Of a stretch of DNA of 12,218 nt, positions 6,167 through 12,218 are shown piece by piece. Under the pieces are notes generated by a model. That model made no database searches. It had not been told where the DNA came from and saw only the letters and a list, made by a program, of their open reading frames with translations. The position numbers were made by a program, and so were the translations under genes. How positions within the stretch are numbered: position 1 is the stretch's first letter; each line of letters opens with the position of its first letter. This DNA is from Methanomicrobiales archaeon (GTDB lineage: Archaea; Halobacteriota; Methanomicrobia; Methanomicrobiales; Methanoculleaceae): contig JAAZOW010000317.1 of the NCBI GenBank assembly GCA_012797575.1, forward strand, positions 1 to 12,218, written 5' to 3'.

Positions 6167-7291
6167 CTACATCCCCCTCTCCAGCGGGATCGGTTCGCGT
6201 TCATCCCCCCACCGACCCAGGAGCGACTGGAGGTAAACACCGAAGAAGGCGCAGAAAAGGCCCCCGATCGTGGTGAAGATGATGTAGGTCACGCCGGCCT
6301 CATCCCCGATAGGGAACCGGGGAACGTCGCTGATCGAGAGGATATAGATGCTTGCGCCGTAGGCGATGACCCCTATCGCCAGCACGAAGAACGGCAGGGC
6401 AATCACCCGCCTGACTGCCTCCCGCTCGTTGAGGAAGACATCGATGATCTTACCCCCCGATGCGACGAGGCCGGCAGCGGTAAACCAGGCTATGGCGCCG
6501 TAGATGAATGCCAGAATCTGAAAAAAGATGCCGGAAGGCGTATAGTAATCGAGGAGGCTTATGAGTCCGAGGACAACCCCGAGGATGCTGAGCAGTATCG
6601 CGGTGATATACGAGACAAAGGTAAACCTGCCGCCATGTAGCGATGCCCTCAAGGATGAGATGAAGTACCCGAAGATCTCATCGACCCCCATACCCTTGAA
6701 GAGCAGGTAGATGCCGATGACGCCGACGACGACAATGGTTGCACCTTCAGGATATCCCAGCAAGTAACCGGCTGCATAGAGGAGCATGGCAAGACCGAGC
6801 GGCACCAACACCAGCCTTGAAACCTTTGGATCATCGAGGAGACGCTTGAGGATGTAGTAGGTTCCCTCAAGGTTCGGCATCTGGTTGACCACGACCCTCC
6901 GCACGCTGCTGACCGGCACCCTGGACTGGATGATCGGGAGGACATACTCATCCTCAGCACCATCTGTCACGAGGATGCAAGAGCTCGAGGCTGTCTCCAC
7001 AAGGATCGCATCGAGGCTGGATGCTACCCGTCGATCGCCTTCAAGCAAGTTCATGTGGTCACCGCAGATGACAGCGACGGCAACCTCTTCCCCTCGTCCG
7101 ACAAGCTCGTCGTAGAGCTTGACCGTCTCAAAGATCGCGTTGACATCAGAGTCTTCAGGATCACTCAGGCCAAGAGCGGTTGCCGCATGGAGGCATGCAT
7201 CCCTCCCCACGATAGGGCTACCAATCCTGGCCTTGAACCCGAGATCGTCGTCACGATCAACACAGAGGACGAGCGTCCGCTCTTTTGCCAT
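6167..7291 (-). CDS. DUF373 family membrane protein
   Basis: 374 residues. Residues 1-155 form a soluble alpha/beta domain starting with a hydrophobic strand and acidic loop, VLCVDRDDDLG (8-18). It contains AVAVICGDH (71-79) and LVTDGAEDEYVLPIIQS (107-123), the pattern that defines the archaeal DUF373/COG2237 family. The rest has about six membrane helices (near 159-178, 183-199, 225-246, 252-276, 297-320 and 333-355), ending in a short charged tail. The acidic N-terminal motif could bind metal or nucleotide, but no activity is established. The ATG at 7289-7291 has no clear ribosome site, while a TATA box lies 24-35 bases upstream, suggesting a leaderless mRNA independent of the coiled-coil gene before it. 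Family assignment is confident; function is unknown. Confidence 0.85.
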   Translation of the reverse strand: MAKERTLVLCVDRDDDLGFKARIGSPIVGRDACLHAATALGLSDPEDSDVNAIFETVKLYDELVGRGEEVAVAVICGDHMNLLEGDRRVASSLDAILVETASSSCILVTDGAEDEYVLPIIQSRVPVSSVRRVVVNQMPNLEGTYYILKRLLDDPKVSRLVLVPLGLAMLLYAAGYLLGYPEGATIVVVGVIGIYLLFKGMGVDEIFGYFISSLRASLHGGRFTFVSYITAILLSILGVVLGLISLLDYYTPSGIFFQILAFIYGAIAWFTAAGLVASGGKIIDVFLNEREAVRRVIALPFFVLAIGVIAYGASIYILSISDVPRFPIGDEAGVTYIIFTTIGGLFCAFFGVYLQSLLGRWGDEREPIPLERGM

Positions 7292-7314
7292 TCAATAGAA
7301 CATCTCACCGAGTC

Positions 7315-7326
7315 TATTAAATAATT
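7315..7326 (-). promoter_or_regulatory. TATA box of the DUF373 gene
   Basis: The minus-strand sequence AATTATTTAATA is centred about 29 bases upstream of the start codon. It lies in the short gap after the coiled-coil gene, just beyond a T-tract terminator, so DUF373 probably has its own transcript. Confidence 0.5.
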
Positions 7327-7340
7327 TGCAGCGGAGATGG

Positions 7341-7346
7341 AAAAAA
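7341..7346 (-). terminator. T-tract terminator of the coiled-coil gene
   Basis: Six consecutive T residues on the minus strand begin 4 bases after the TAA of the coiled-coil gene. Archaeal termination commonly uses such U-rich 3' ends without a hairpin. Its position between that stop and the DUF373 TATA box supports the call. Confidence 0.45.
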
Positions 7347-7349
7347 GTA

Positions 7350-8210
7350 TTAGATGAGTTTTGCACGCTGAAGCAGGAGTAGATCATCGGTAGTGAGCTT
7401 CTCCCCGCTCCGGAACTGCTCGAAGATGCGTTCCGCCTCCTTCCGAACGGCCTTCTGCTCTCGGGTGACCCGGGTCCTCCGGGTCTTCTTGCGCAGCCCA
7501 GAGATCACCTTATCGTAATCACGGAGTTCCTTCTGGCAGGCGATGAACTGTTTATGTTCCTCGTCCGCGGTCTCCTGGGCTTCGACAAACCGCTGGTGTG
7601 CTGCATCCGCTTCCTCGCGAGATTTATCGGCCTTCCGGTATGACTCCACCATCAGATCGTGGTGCTGCTGGGCTATCTCAGCCTTCTCGGTGACCGCTTT
7701 GTGGATATCGGAGGCCTGCCTGCGGTATTCCCGAGCTTCAGAGAGTTTTACACGCATCTCTTTGTTCTGCTCGAGCTCTGCCTCCTGGTCCTTGACTGAA
7801 GCTTTCAGGTGTTTGATCTTCTCGATCAGCTCGCGCTCTTTATCGGTGCTGTAGACCTCGGTCTGCTGTTTGAACTCCAGGTGCTCGATCTGCTTCTGCA
7901 GTTCCTTGATGCCCCGGTTCCGGAGGTTGCCGTGCTCCTTCTTGAAGACCTCGAGTTCCTCGAAAAGTGCGTTCGCCTTATCGTTGTATTCGTTCCTCTG
8001 CTCCTTGAGAGCCTGGACTTCTTCGTTGATCGCATCCCGCTGCTCTTTATGCCTCTGCGCCTCCTCGACAAATTCGCGGGTCTGTGCATTCAGCTCGTTG
8101 CGTTCGCGAGCATTTTTGCTGGCGAGTGCGTTCAACTCATTACGCCGATCTTTGTGCTGCTCAGACTCCGCAAGGACTTTTCTTCTCTTCTCAATCAAAT
8201 CATTCAGCAT
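7350..8210 (-). CDS. Archaeal coiled-coil protein (COG1340-like)
   Basis: 286 residues, almost entirely charged alpha helix, of the kind grouped in COG1340 and sometimes mislabelled phosphoserine phosphatase; no phosphatase motif is present. Residues 1-240 are long coiled coil. The N-terminal third carries a repeated R-[N/D]-x-[L/I/Y]-N motif at 23, 37, 58 and 72, spaced by multiples of seven. A basic linker follows (KKTRRTRVTR, 241-250), then a short C-terminal domain with FEQFRSGEKLTTDDLLLLQR (263-282). That resembles a small folded module conserved in the family. There is no membrane segment or signal. A structural or chromosome-associated role is conceivable, but function is not known. 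The start codon lies 3 bases after the stop of a 52-codon gene, suggesting coupled translation. A T tract follows the stop. Confidence 0.83.
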   Translation of the reverse strand: MLNDLIEKRRKVLAESEQHKDRRNELNALASKNARERNELNAQTREFVEEAQRHKEQRDAINEEVQALKEQRNEYNDKANALFEELEVFKKEHGNLRNRGIKELQKQIEHLEFKQQTEVYSTDKERELIEKIKHLKASVKDQEAELEQNKEMRVKLSEAREYRRQASDIHKAVTEKAEIAQQHHDLMVESYRKADKSREEADAAHQRFVEAQETADEEHKQFIACQKELRDYDKVISGLRKKTRRTRVTREQKAVRKEAERIFEQFRSGEKLTTDDLLLLQRAKLI

Positions 8211-8213
8211 TCT

Positions 8214-8372
8214 CTACCAATCCTCGACATTCGGTACCTGTCTCATATCTCCCGCCAGCGAGACTGCTCTCACGCGCCTGAAGGGGATACCGGAGGCTTC
8301 CATAATGGCCACATCACAAGAAAAGACGTCACCGGACTCGCGAACGAGGCCGCCATTCATCTGTCTACTCAT
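8214..8372 (-). CDS. Small 52-residue protein coupled to the coiled-coil gene
   Basis: A minus-strand frame from ATG 8370-8372 to TAG 8214-8216 encodes MSRQMNGGLVRESGDVF and then a segment ending VPNVEDW. It is preceded by GGGGGT (8381-8386) at about 8-9 bases, a passable ribosome site, and by an in-frame TAG 6 codons upstream. Only 3 bases separate its stop from the coiled-coil ATG, the spacing expected for translational coupling. Third codon positions are moderately GC-rich, about two thirds. I do not recognise a family: it has one Cys, a Gly-rich start and a short amphipathic middle. It may be a genuine small gene or a leader peptide for the next gene. Internal ATG at codon 5 is an alternative start. 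Confidence 0.45.
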   Translation of the reverse strand: MSRQMNGGLVRESGDVFSCDVAIMEASGIPFRRVRAVSLAGDMRQVPNVEDW

Positions 8373-8777
8373 GTGTTCAAACCCCCGGTACTATGGCTAC
8401 CGCAGACCCGCAGGTTCTGCACCCTGCACAATACACCCCGTGCTGGGGGACTATACAAGAACGTCTATAATTCAAACGTCATCCGTACTATTAAGTATTT
8501 CGCAGAAGCCATTTATGGACCCCAGTGAGGGCGCTACAGAGTGAGACGAGATGCCCGTGGTGCTACGTTTCACACCCCGCAAGTTAAAGAATAGCATCGT
8601 TTCCCATCCCAATCTGGTACGTCTGCCATCGATCCGCCATCTCGCCTAGAAAGCAGACCTATCCCTGCTACGATGACGTATTCGGGGAGGCAGGTAATGA
8701 CATCCCATGTCCATGGCACCACAGCCGCCATACAGGCCGAGAGAGAAACCCCACAGAGATCACCCGGGGGGCGTCTG
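8373..8777. other. 405-base gap with no gene recognised
   Basis: Neither strand shows a convincing coding frame or RNA gene here. AT-rich patches near 8462-8473 and 8485-8500 could hold the promoter of the small-gene/coiled-coil operon on the minus strand. That would give a leader of roughly 90 bases. The base composition is less GC-biased than the flanking genes. After the PAS gene stop, the minus strand has a pyrimidine-rich run near 8743-8757 that might serve as a weak terminator. Confidence 0.4.
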
Positions 8778-11615
8778 CTACACCAATTCGTTTCTCCTCA
8801 AAAACTCCCGGATCTCGCGCGATTCGACCCAACCTTCATCGAGCTGTTTGACGATACCGTTGATCCGGGCCACCTGCCCTCGGATCCTCTCAGACGCCTC
8901 CCCGTCATCGATCAGGTCAGCCATACCGAGGATCACCTGCAGGGGGAGGCGGATATGGTCAGCGAGGATTGCAAACTGCTCGATGTTCTGCTCGATCTGG
9001 TAAAACGCCTGTAGCCGTAGATCTTCGTAACGTCTCCGGTCGGAGACATCCCGGCCGACCGTCTGGGTGCCGACCACCTCCCCACCCTCGATGATCGGGG
9101 ACTCGTTCATCTCCACAGTAACGACCGTCCCATCCTTTCGGCGGAGTTTCACGAGAAGCCCCTCGACAGACTCCCCGCGTGCTATACGCGCCCGGGCCTC
9201 CTGCCAGGCAGGCCAGGACTCGTCAAGGACGTAATCACGGCACTGCACGCCGATCATCTCTTCAGGGGTGTAGCCGAGGATCCGCGTCACCGCCGGGGAG
9301 ACGTAGGTCACCCCCCGGTCGGTGTAGCAGGTGTAGATCATATCAAAACTCCGCTGGGCGATCTCCCGGAACCGTTCCTCACTCTCCCGGAGCGCATTCT
9401 GCATCTCCTTCCAGGCGGTGATATCCTCCACCATCGCGATGATAAAACCACCCTCCCTGGAGTCATGGAGCAAAGAGACCTTCAACCGTCCCCAGATGAT
9501 CCTCCCGTCCTTTGTCACATAACGCAGCTCCTGGGGGAGGGACTCGGCACTCTCTCTATCGGGTACGAAGATCAGATCCCGGAACTGCATGGCACGGAGT
9601 TCCTCTTCACTATAGCCGAACATCCGCACAAACGCCGGGTTTGCCTCCGTGATCTTTTTGACGGGGTCGATGAGCGCGATCCCGGTCCCGGCCTGCTCAA
9701 ATATACCGCGAAACCGTCTCTCACTCTCCCGGAGAGCACGTTCGGCCATCTTCTGCTCGGTGATATCCTGGCCGGTGACAGCGAGCCTCCCGGGGAGCGG
9801 CCGGTAGATGTTCAGTTCATACCACCGCCCGCTCCCCGGCTCCTGTAACCGCCGTCGCACCGGGATACCCGTCTCCGCAACTTCCCCATAGATTGCGCTG
9901 GCGCCTCCACGGATCGCCGGGAAGATATCGAAGAGCCGCCGGCCGATCAGATCCTCCCGACTGTGACCGAAGATACCGGCCGCACTCTCGTTCAGCTCGA
10001 TGAGCTGGTAGTCGATAGGGCGCCCCTCGTCATCCCGGACAACCTCATAGAGGGTATAACTCTCAAGCATCTGTTCAAAGAGAAGGCGGTACTTCTCTTC
10101 GCTTCTTCGGAGTCCTTCATCGGCCCGCATCCGCTCAATAGTCCGGCCAAGTCTCTCGGCGACGGTGTTGATCAGGGAGCGCTCTTCAGCAAGGAACGGC
10201 CCTTCATCCCCGGGAAGATGTTCATGGCGATAACAGACTTCCATCCTTCCGACGATCCGACCGTGGACAACGAGAGAACTCTCCTGGCGCCAGGGGGTCT
10301 CGCAGAACCCAGCCGAGAGGTACTCCCGGCCATCGAGAGTGATCCGGGCGACAGCATCCTCAGGGTGGAGCCAGCCGGCCGGGAGGATGGAGGCGACCTC
10401 CTGGAGGATCGCATCGAGCGTTATCCCCGGCCGCTCGACGATACCGGTCATGGCGTAGAGAATGCCGAGCTCCCGAACCCGGTTGTCAAGATCACGCCGC
10501 TGCTTCTGGAGCATCTTATCGCCCTTCCACCGCCCCGTGATATCGTTTACGATGACGACGAGCCGGTCATACTCCGGCCGGTAGACCTCCAGTTCGTAGT
10601 GGGCATCAAGGATCGGATCGGAGACCTCCCGGTGCACCGGCACCCCGGTCTGTGCGACTCCCCGGAAGAGGTCGAGCGCAGCAGGGCCGAGCGAGGGGAT
10701 GACAGTGGCAAGATCCTCTCCGACAACCTCTTCCCGACGGCGCCCGAACATCTCTTCAGCTTTGCGGTTGATCCGGATGACCCGAAGATCAGCAAGGTCC
10801 CCGGAACGTTCGCGGGAAACCTCGAGCAGCAGCCCTGCGTTGAGCATATGATCAAAGAGGGTACGATATTGCTGTTCAGAGGTTTTAGTTGCCGTATCTG
10901 CCTCCATATGCCCAACAATTACCCCAAGCATCACGGCGGCCGTGGCGGCGAAGTCACGCTCCTGCCGTTGGGCGGGATCATCGGTCTTCACAACGGGGTG
11001 CCTGATCGCCCTTCCTCGTGCAGCGATCGGGGCGACGATCCTCCTATCTTCAGGCGCCTCTGTCCTGACCGCGACCCGCTCAGATATCCGATCCGGGTTC
11101 TGAAATTCACTGGGCAGGAGGACGGTTATCTGACGAAAGACCTCCTCGACGTCTGCGTTGGTGATCAATCGGGAGATTGCATGCACCGCTTGAAGTTCTT
11201 TAACCAACCCCTGCAGATTCTCCCGGCCGGTGATATCAATGTTGATCCCGATCCAGAAGGCGACCTGTCCGGCGGCATCCCGGACAGGAGTGCCCCTGCT
11301 CGTAATGGCATGGTATTCCCCATCGGACCCCAGTATGTGGTAGTCGCGGTTCCAGGCCTCGCCGGTCGCGACGGAGTGCTCCCACGCGGCGAGCACCGCA
11401 TCCACTTCCTCCGGATGGATGCTACGCGTCCACCCAGTGCCCTGACACTCCTCAAGTGATATTCCAGCAAGATCGAGGCAGGAGTCAGAGAAGTAGAGCA
11501 CCCCGCCGTCAGGCCCGCAGATCCAGATGCCATAGGAGGCCACCTCATCGGCAGGCTCCGCTGATGATCCTGGCCAGTTACTGGGAGGCGTTGTAGTGAA
11601 ATTCAATGGAGACAT
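8778..11615 (-). CDS. Cytosolic multi-PAS/GAF sensor with H-box-like tail, no ATPase domain
   Basis: 945 residues with no membrane helix, so a cytosolic sensor. By eye the order is: PAS1 (about 25-130), a shortened GAF-like unit (135-238), PAS2 (245-362), a GAF-like unit (375-497), PAS3 (503-622), PAS4 (628-737), PAS5 (743-860), then a tail of about 80 residues. PAS units end with the usual DIT/DVS triplets (for example NDITG 357-361, QDITE 616-620, EDITA 730-734, RDVSD 855-859). PAS2 and PAS3 look like a duplication. The tail has FAILADHIRLPLQVILGMADL (881-901), resembling a kinase H-box (H887), but the protein ends before any N, G1, F or G2 box, so it cannot use ATP alone. Such tails recur in Methanomicrobiales sensors. 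It may act through a partner kinase or by protein contacts. The start at 11613-11615 lacks a ribosome site. Ligands are unknown. Confidence 0.88.
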   Translation of the reverse strand: MSPLNFTTTPPSNWPGSSAEPADEVASYGIWICGPDGGVLYFSDSCLDLAGISLEECQGTGWTRSIHPEEVDAVLAAWEHSVATGEAWNRDYHILGSDGEYHAITSRGTPVRDAAGQVAFWIGINIDITGRENLQGLVKELQAVHAISRLITNADVEEVFRQITVLLPSEFQNPDRISERVAVRTEAPEDRRIVAPIAARGRAIRHPVVKTDDPAQRQERDFAATAAVMLGVIVGHMEADTATKTSEQQYRTLFDHMLNAGLLLEVSRERSGDLADLRVIRINRKAEEMFGRRREEVVGEDLATVIPSLGPAALDLFRGVAQTGVPVHREVSDPILDAHYELEVYRPEYDRLVVIVNDITGRWKGDKMLQKQRRDLDNRVRELGILYAMTGIVERPGITLDAILQEVASILPAGWLHPEDAVARITLDGREYLSAGFCETPWRQESSLVVHGRIVGRMEVCYRHEHLPGDEGPFLAEERSLINTVAERLGRTIERMRADEGLRRSEEKYRLLFEQMLESYTLYEVVRDDEGRPIDYQLIELNESAAGIFGHSREDLIGRRLFDIFPAIRGGASAIYGEVAETGIPVRRRLQEPGSGRWYELNIYRPLPGRLAVTGQDITEQKMAERALRESERRFRGIFEQAGTGIALIDPVKKITEANPAFVRMFGYSEEELRAMQFRDLIFVPDRESAESLPQELRYVTKDGRIIWGRLKVSLLHDSREGGFIIAMVEDITAWKEMQNALRESEERFREIAQRSFDMIYTCYTDRGVTYVSPAVTRILGYTPEEMIGVQCRDYVLDESWPAWQEARARIARGESVEGLLVKLRRKDGTVVTVEMNESPIIEGGEVVGTQTVGRDVSDRRRYEDLRLQAFYQIEQNIEQFAILADHIRLPLQVILGMADLIDDGEASERIRGQVARINGIVKQLDEGWVESREIREFLRRNELV

Positions 11616-11778
11616 GTGGAATCGAGATCTGCCGGGAGTGGGAACGAGATCGCAAAGACCAAGCGCCCTGCATATCCCGCATCCCTACCCTGAACCGTGG
11701 TATTCTTGTATTGGGGCAATTCCACCGATCGGTTGGTGCGATCATACGGTGACGCTCCCGTCAGAAGATAAGGTACTC

Positions 11779-11809
11779 GTATCCGAATTTCATGTTTTCG
11801 GTCGGATAC
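11779..11809. repeat. Perfect 8-base inverted repeat upstream of the metal ATPase
   Basis: GTATCCGA (11779-11786) and TCGGATAC (11802-11809) are perfect inverted copies with a 15-base AT-rich spacer. It sits in the roughly 300-base gap between the PAS gene and the P-type ATPase, 105-135 bases before the ATPase start. It could be a regulator's operator; the lack of a T tract argues against a terminator. Nothing else is recognised in 11616-11870 apart from a weak TATA-like CCTTAAGTT at 11836-11844. Confidence 0.6.
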
Positions 11810-11870
11810 TGAGGACGCCCCGGGACCGGCACTATCCTTAAGTTACACAAAGCCAAAATTCCACGCATCT

Positions 11871-11927
11871 ATGACAGAGACCTACACCCGATCCGCATAC
11901 CTGGAGACCGGTCATGCACGGGCATGA
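11871..11927 (+). other. Possible 18-codon upstream ORF overlapping the ATPase start
   Basis: ATG 11871 opens a frame (MTETYTRSAYLETGHARA) that ends at TGA 11925-11927, past the ATPase ATG at 11914 in another frame. A TATA-like CCTTAAGTT lies about 30 bases before this ATG, so it would be read first on a leaderless transcript. It may be a chance frame or a translation-control leader. Confidence 0.25.
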
Positions 11928-12218
11928 GGAGTGCCCCCGCTGTCTTGCGGGGGTCTGTGAGATCCACCGGCCGATCGTCGGTCACCGGGAGATCGCGATC
12001 TTCGCAGGCGCAGGTATCCTCCTCCTCGCAGGGATATACGTCGAGCACTTCACCTCTCAGCACCTCGCCGGGACGATCCTCCTCCTCGCCGCGGCGGTTA
12101 TAGCGGGCCACGATGTCCTGAGGGATGGGTTCCTCGCGCTTACCCGGCTCAGGTTCAACATCGCCGTGCTCATCACGATCGCAGCAGCGGGCGCGTTTCT
12201 TACCGCAAACCCGGCCGA
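11914..12218 (+). CDS. Heavy-metal-translocating P-type ATPase, N-terminal part (cut by window edge)
   Basis: 101 codons are visible, open to the window end. The N terminus has a Cys/His cluster, ECPRCLAGVCEIH (C7, C10, C15, H18), likely for metal binding. Two hydrophobic helices follow (about 27-44 and 52-65), then DVLRDGFLALTRLRFNIAVLI (67-87) and AAAGAF. That segment is the characteristic entry to the transmembrane core of P1B-type Zn/Cd/Cu exporters. The phosphorylation (DKTG) and CPC-type motifs lie beyond the window, so ion specificity cannot be told. The start at ATG 11914 is backed by GGAG (11903-11906) 7 bases upstream; the frame is closed by a stop at 11872-11874. It diverges from the PAS sensor gene. 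An inverted repeat and a possible small upstream ORF suggest regulation. Confidence 0.8.
   Translation, partial: MHGHEECPRCLAGVCEIHRPIVGHREIAIFAGAGILLLAGIYVEHFTSQHLAGTILLLAAAVIAGHDVLRDGFLALTRLRFNIAVLITIAAAGAFLTANPA

Noticed and set aside
7350..8210. Phosphoserine phosphatase identity for the coiled-coil protein
   Set aside because: The name is sometimes attached to this family, but no DxDx(T/V) phosphatase motif is present and the protein is nearly all coiled coil.
7809..8544. Plus-strand frames opposite the coiled-coil gene
   Set aside because: Leu/Ser/Phe-rich translations are the expected complement of Glu/Lys/Arg-rich coiled-coil codons.
8373..8777. A tRNA or structured RNA in the gap
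   Set aside because: Short GC stems such as near 8440 do not extend into a cloverleaf or any known fold that I could draw.
8673..9014. 113-codon plus-strand frame across the PAS gene end
   Set aside because: Mostly antisense to the PAS tail, with no motif and no promoter evidence.
9963..11459. 498-codon plus-strand frame opposite the PAS sensor gene
   Set aside because: It is antisense to a clearly conserved PAS protein in a GC-rich genome, where the opposite strand often stays open. It shows no family motif and has Pro/Asp/Arg-rich low-quality composition.
11779..11809. Inverted repeat read as a transcription terminator
   Set aside because: There is no following T tract on either strand, and it lies between divergent gene starts rather than after a gene end.

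Overview
The window looks like chromosome of a methanogenic archaeon, most likely order Methanomicrobiales and close to Methanoculleus. This rests on gene content (archaeal-type phosphopantetheine adenylyltransferase, a heterodisulfide-reductase-A-like flavoprotein, DUF116, DUF373, a COG1340-type coiled-coil protein, a soluble multi-PAS sensor with a short H-box-like tail), high G+C, and TATA-box promoters placed 25-30 bases ahead of start codons. No database search was possible, so the genus is inferred. I see no rRNA, tRNA, CRISPR array, insertion sequence or prophage.

Left part (1-4250). The window opens inside the 3' end of an unidentified plus-strand gene, which overlaps the end of coaD (minus strand). 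A four-gene plus-strand operon follows: gamma-class carbonic anhydrase, a minimal HdrA-like FAD/[4Fe-4S] protein, mtnA, and a Cys-rich membrane protein of the DUF116 family. The genes overlap by 8 and 4 bases, then are separated by 11. The operon combines CO2 hydration, an electron carrier, a sugar-phosphate isomerase used in MTA/5'-deoxyadenosine salvage, and a membrane Cys protein. No textbook pathway joins all four.

Middle part (4215-8372), all minus strand. In order of transcription: an unrecognised 52-codon gene coupled to a coiled-coil protein; the membrane protein DUF373, with its own TATA box; a roughly 500-base gap with a possible decayed DUF134-like DNA-binding gene and a 3 x 9-base tandem repeat; an aldo/keto reductase; and a bactofilin-like beta-helix protein whose end overlaps the DUF116 gene by 36 bases.

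Right part (8373-12218). A 400-base gap without convincing genes is followed by a 945-residue cytosolic PAS/GAF sensor on the minus strand, ending in an H-box-like helix but with no kinase ATPase domain. Diverging from it is the start of a heavy-metal P-type ATPase, preceded by a perfect 8-base inverted repeat and a possible 18-codon upstream ORF that overlaps its start codon.

Best leads: the carbonic anhydrase/HdrA-core/MtnA/DUF116 operon, the kinase-less PAS sensor, the small coupled gene before the coiled-coil protein, and the leader of the metal ATPase. None amounts to a demonstrated new system.
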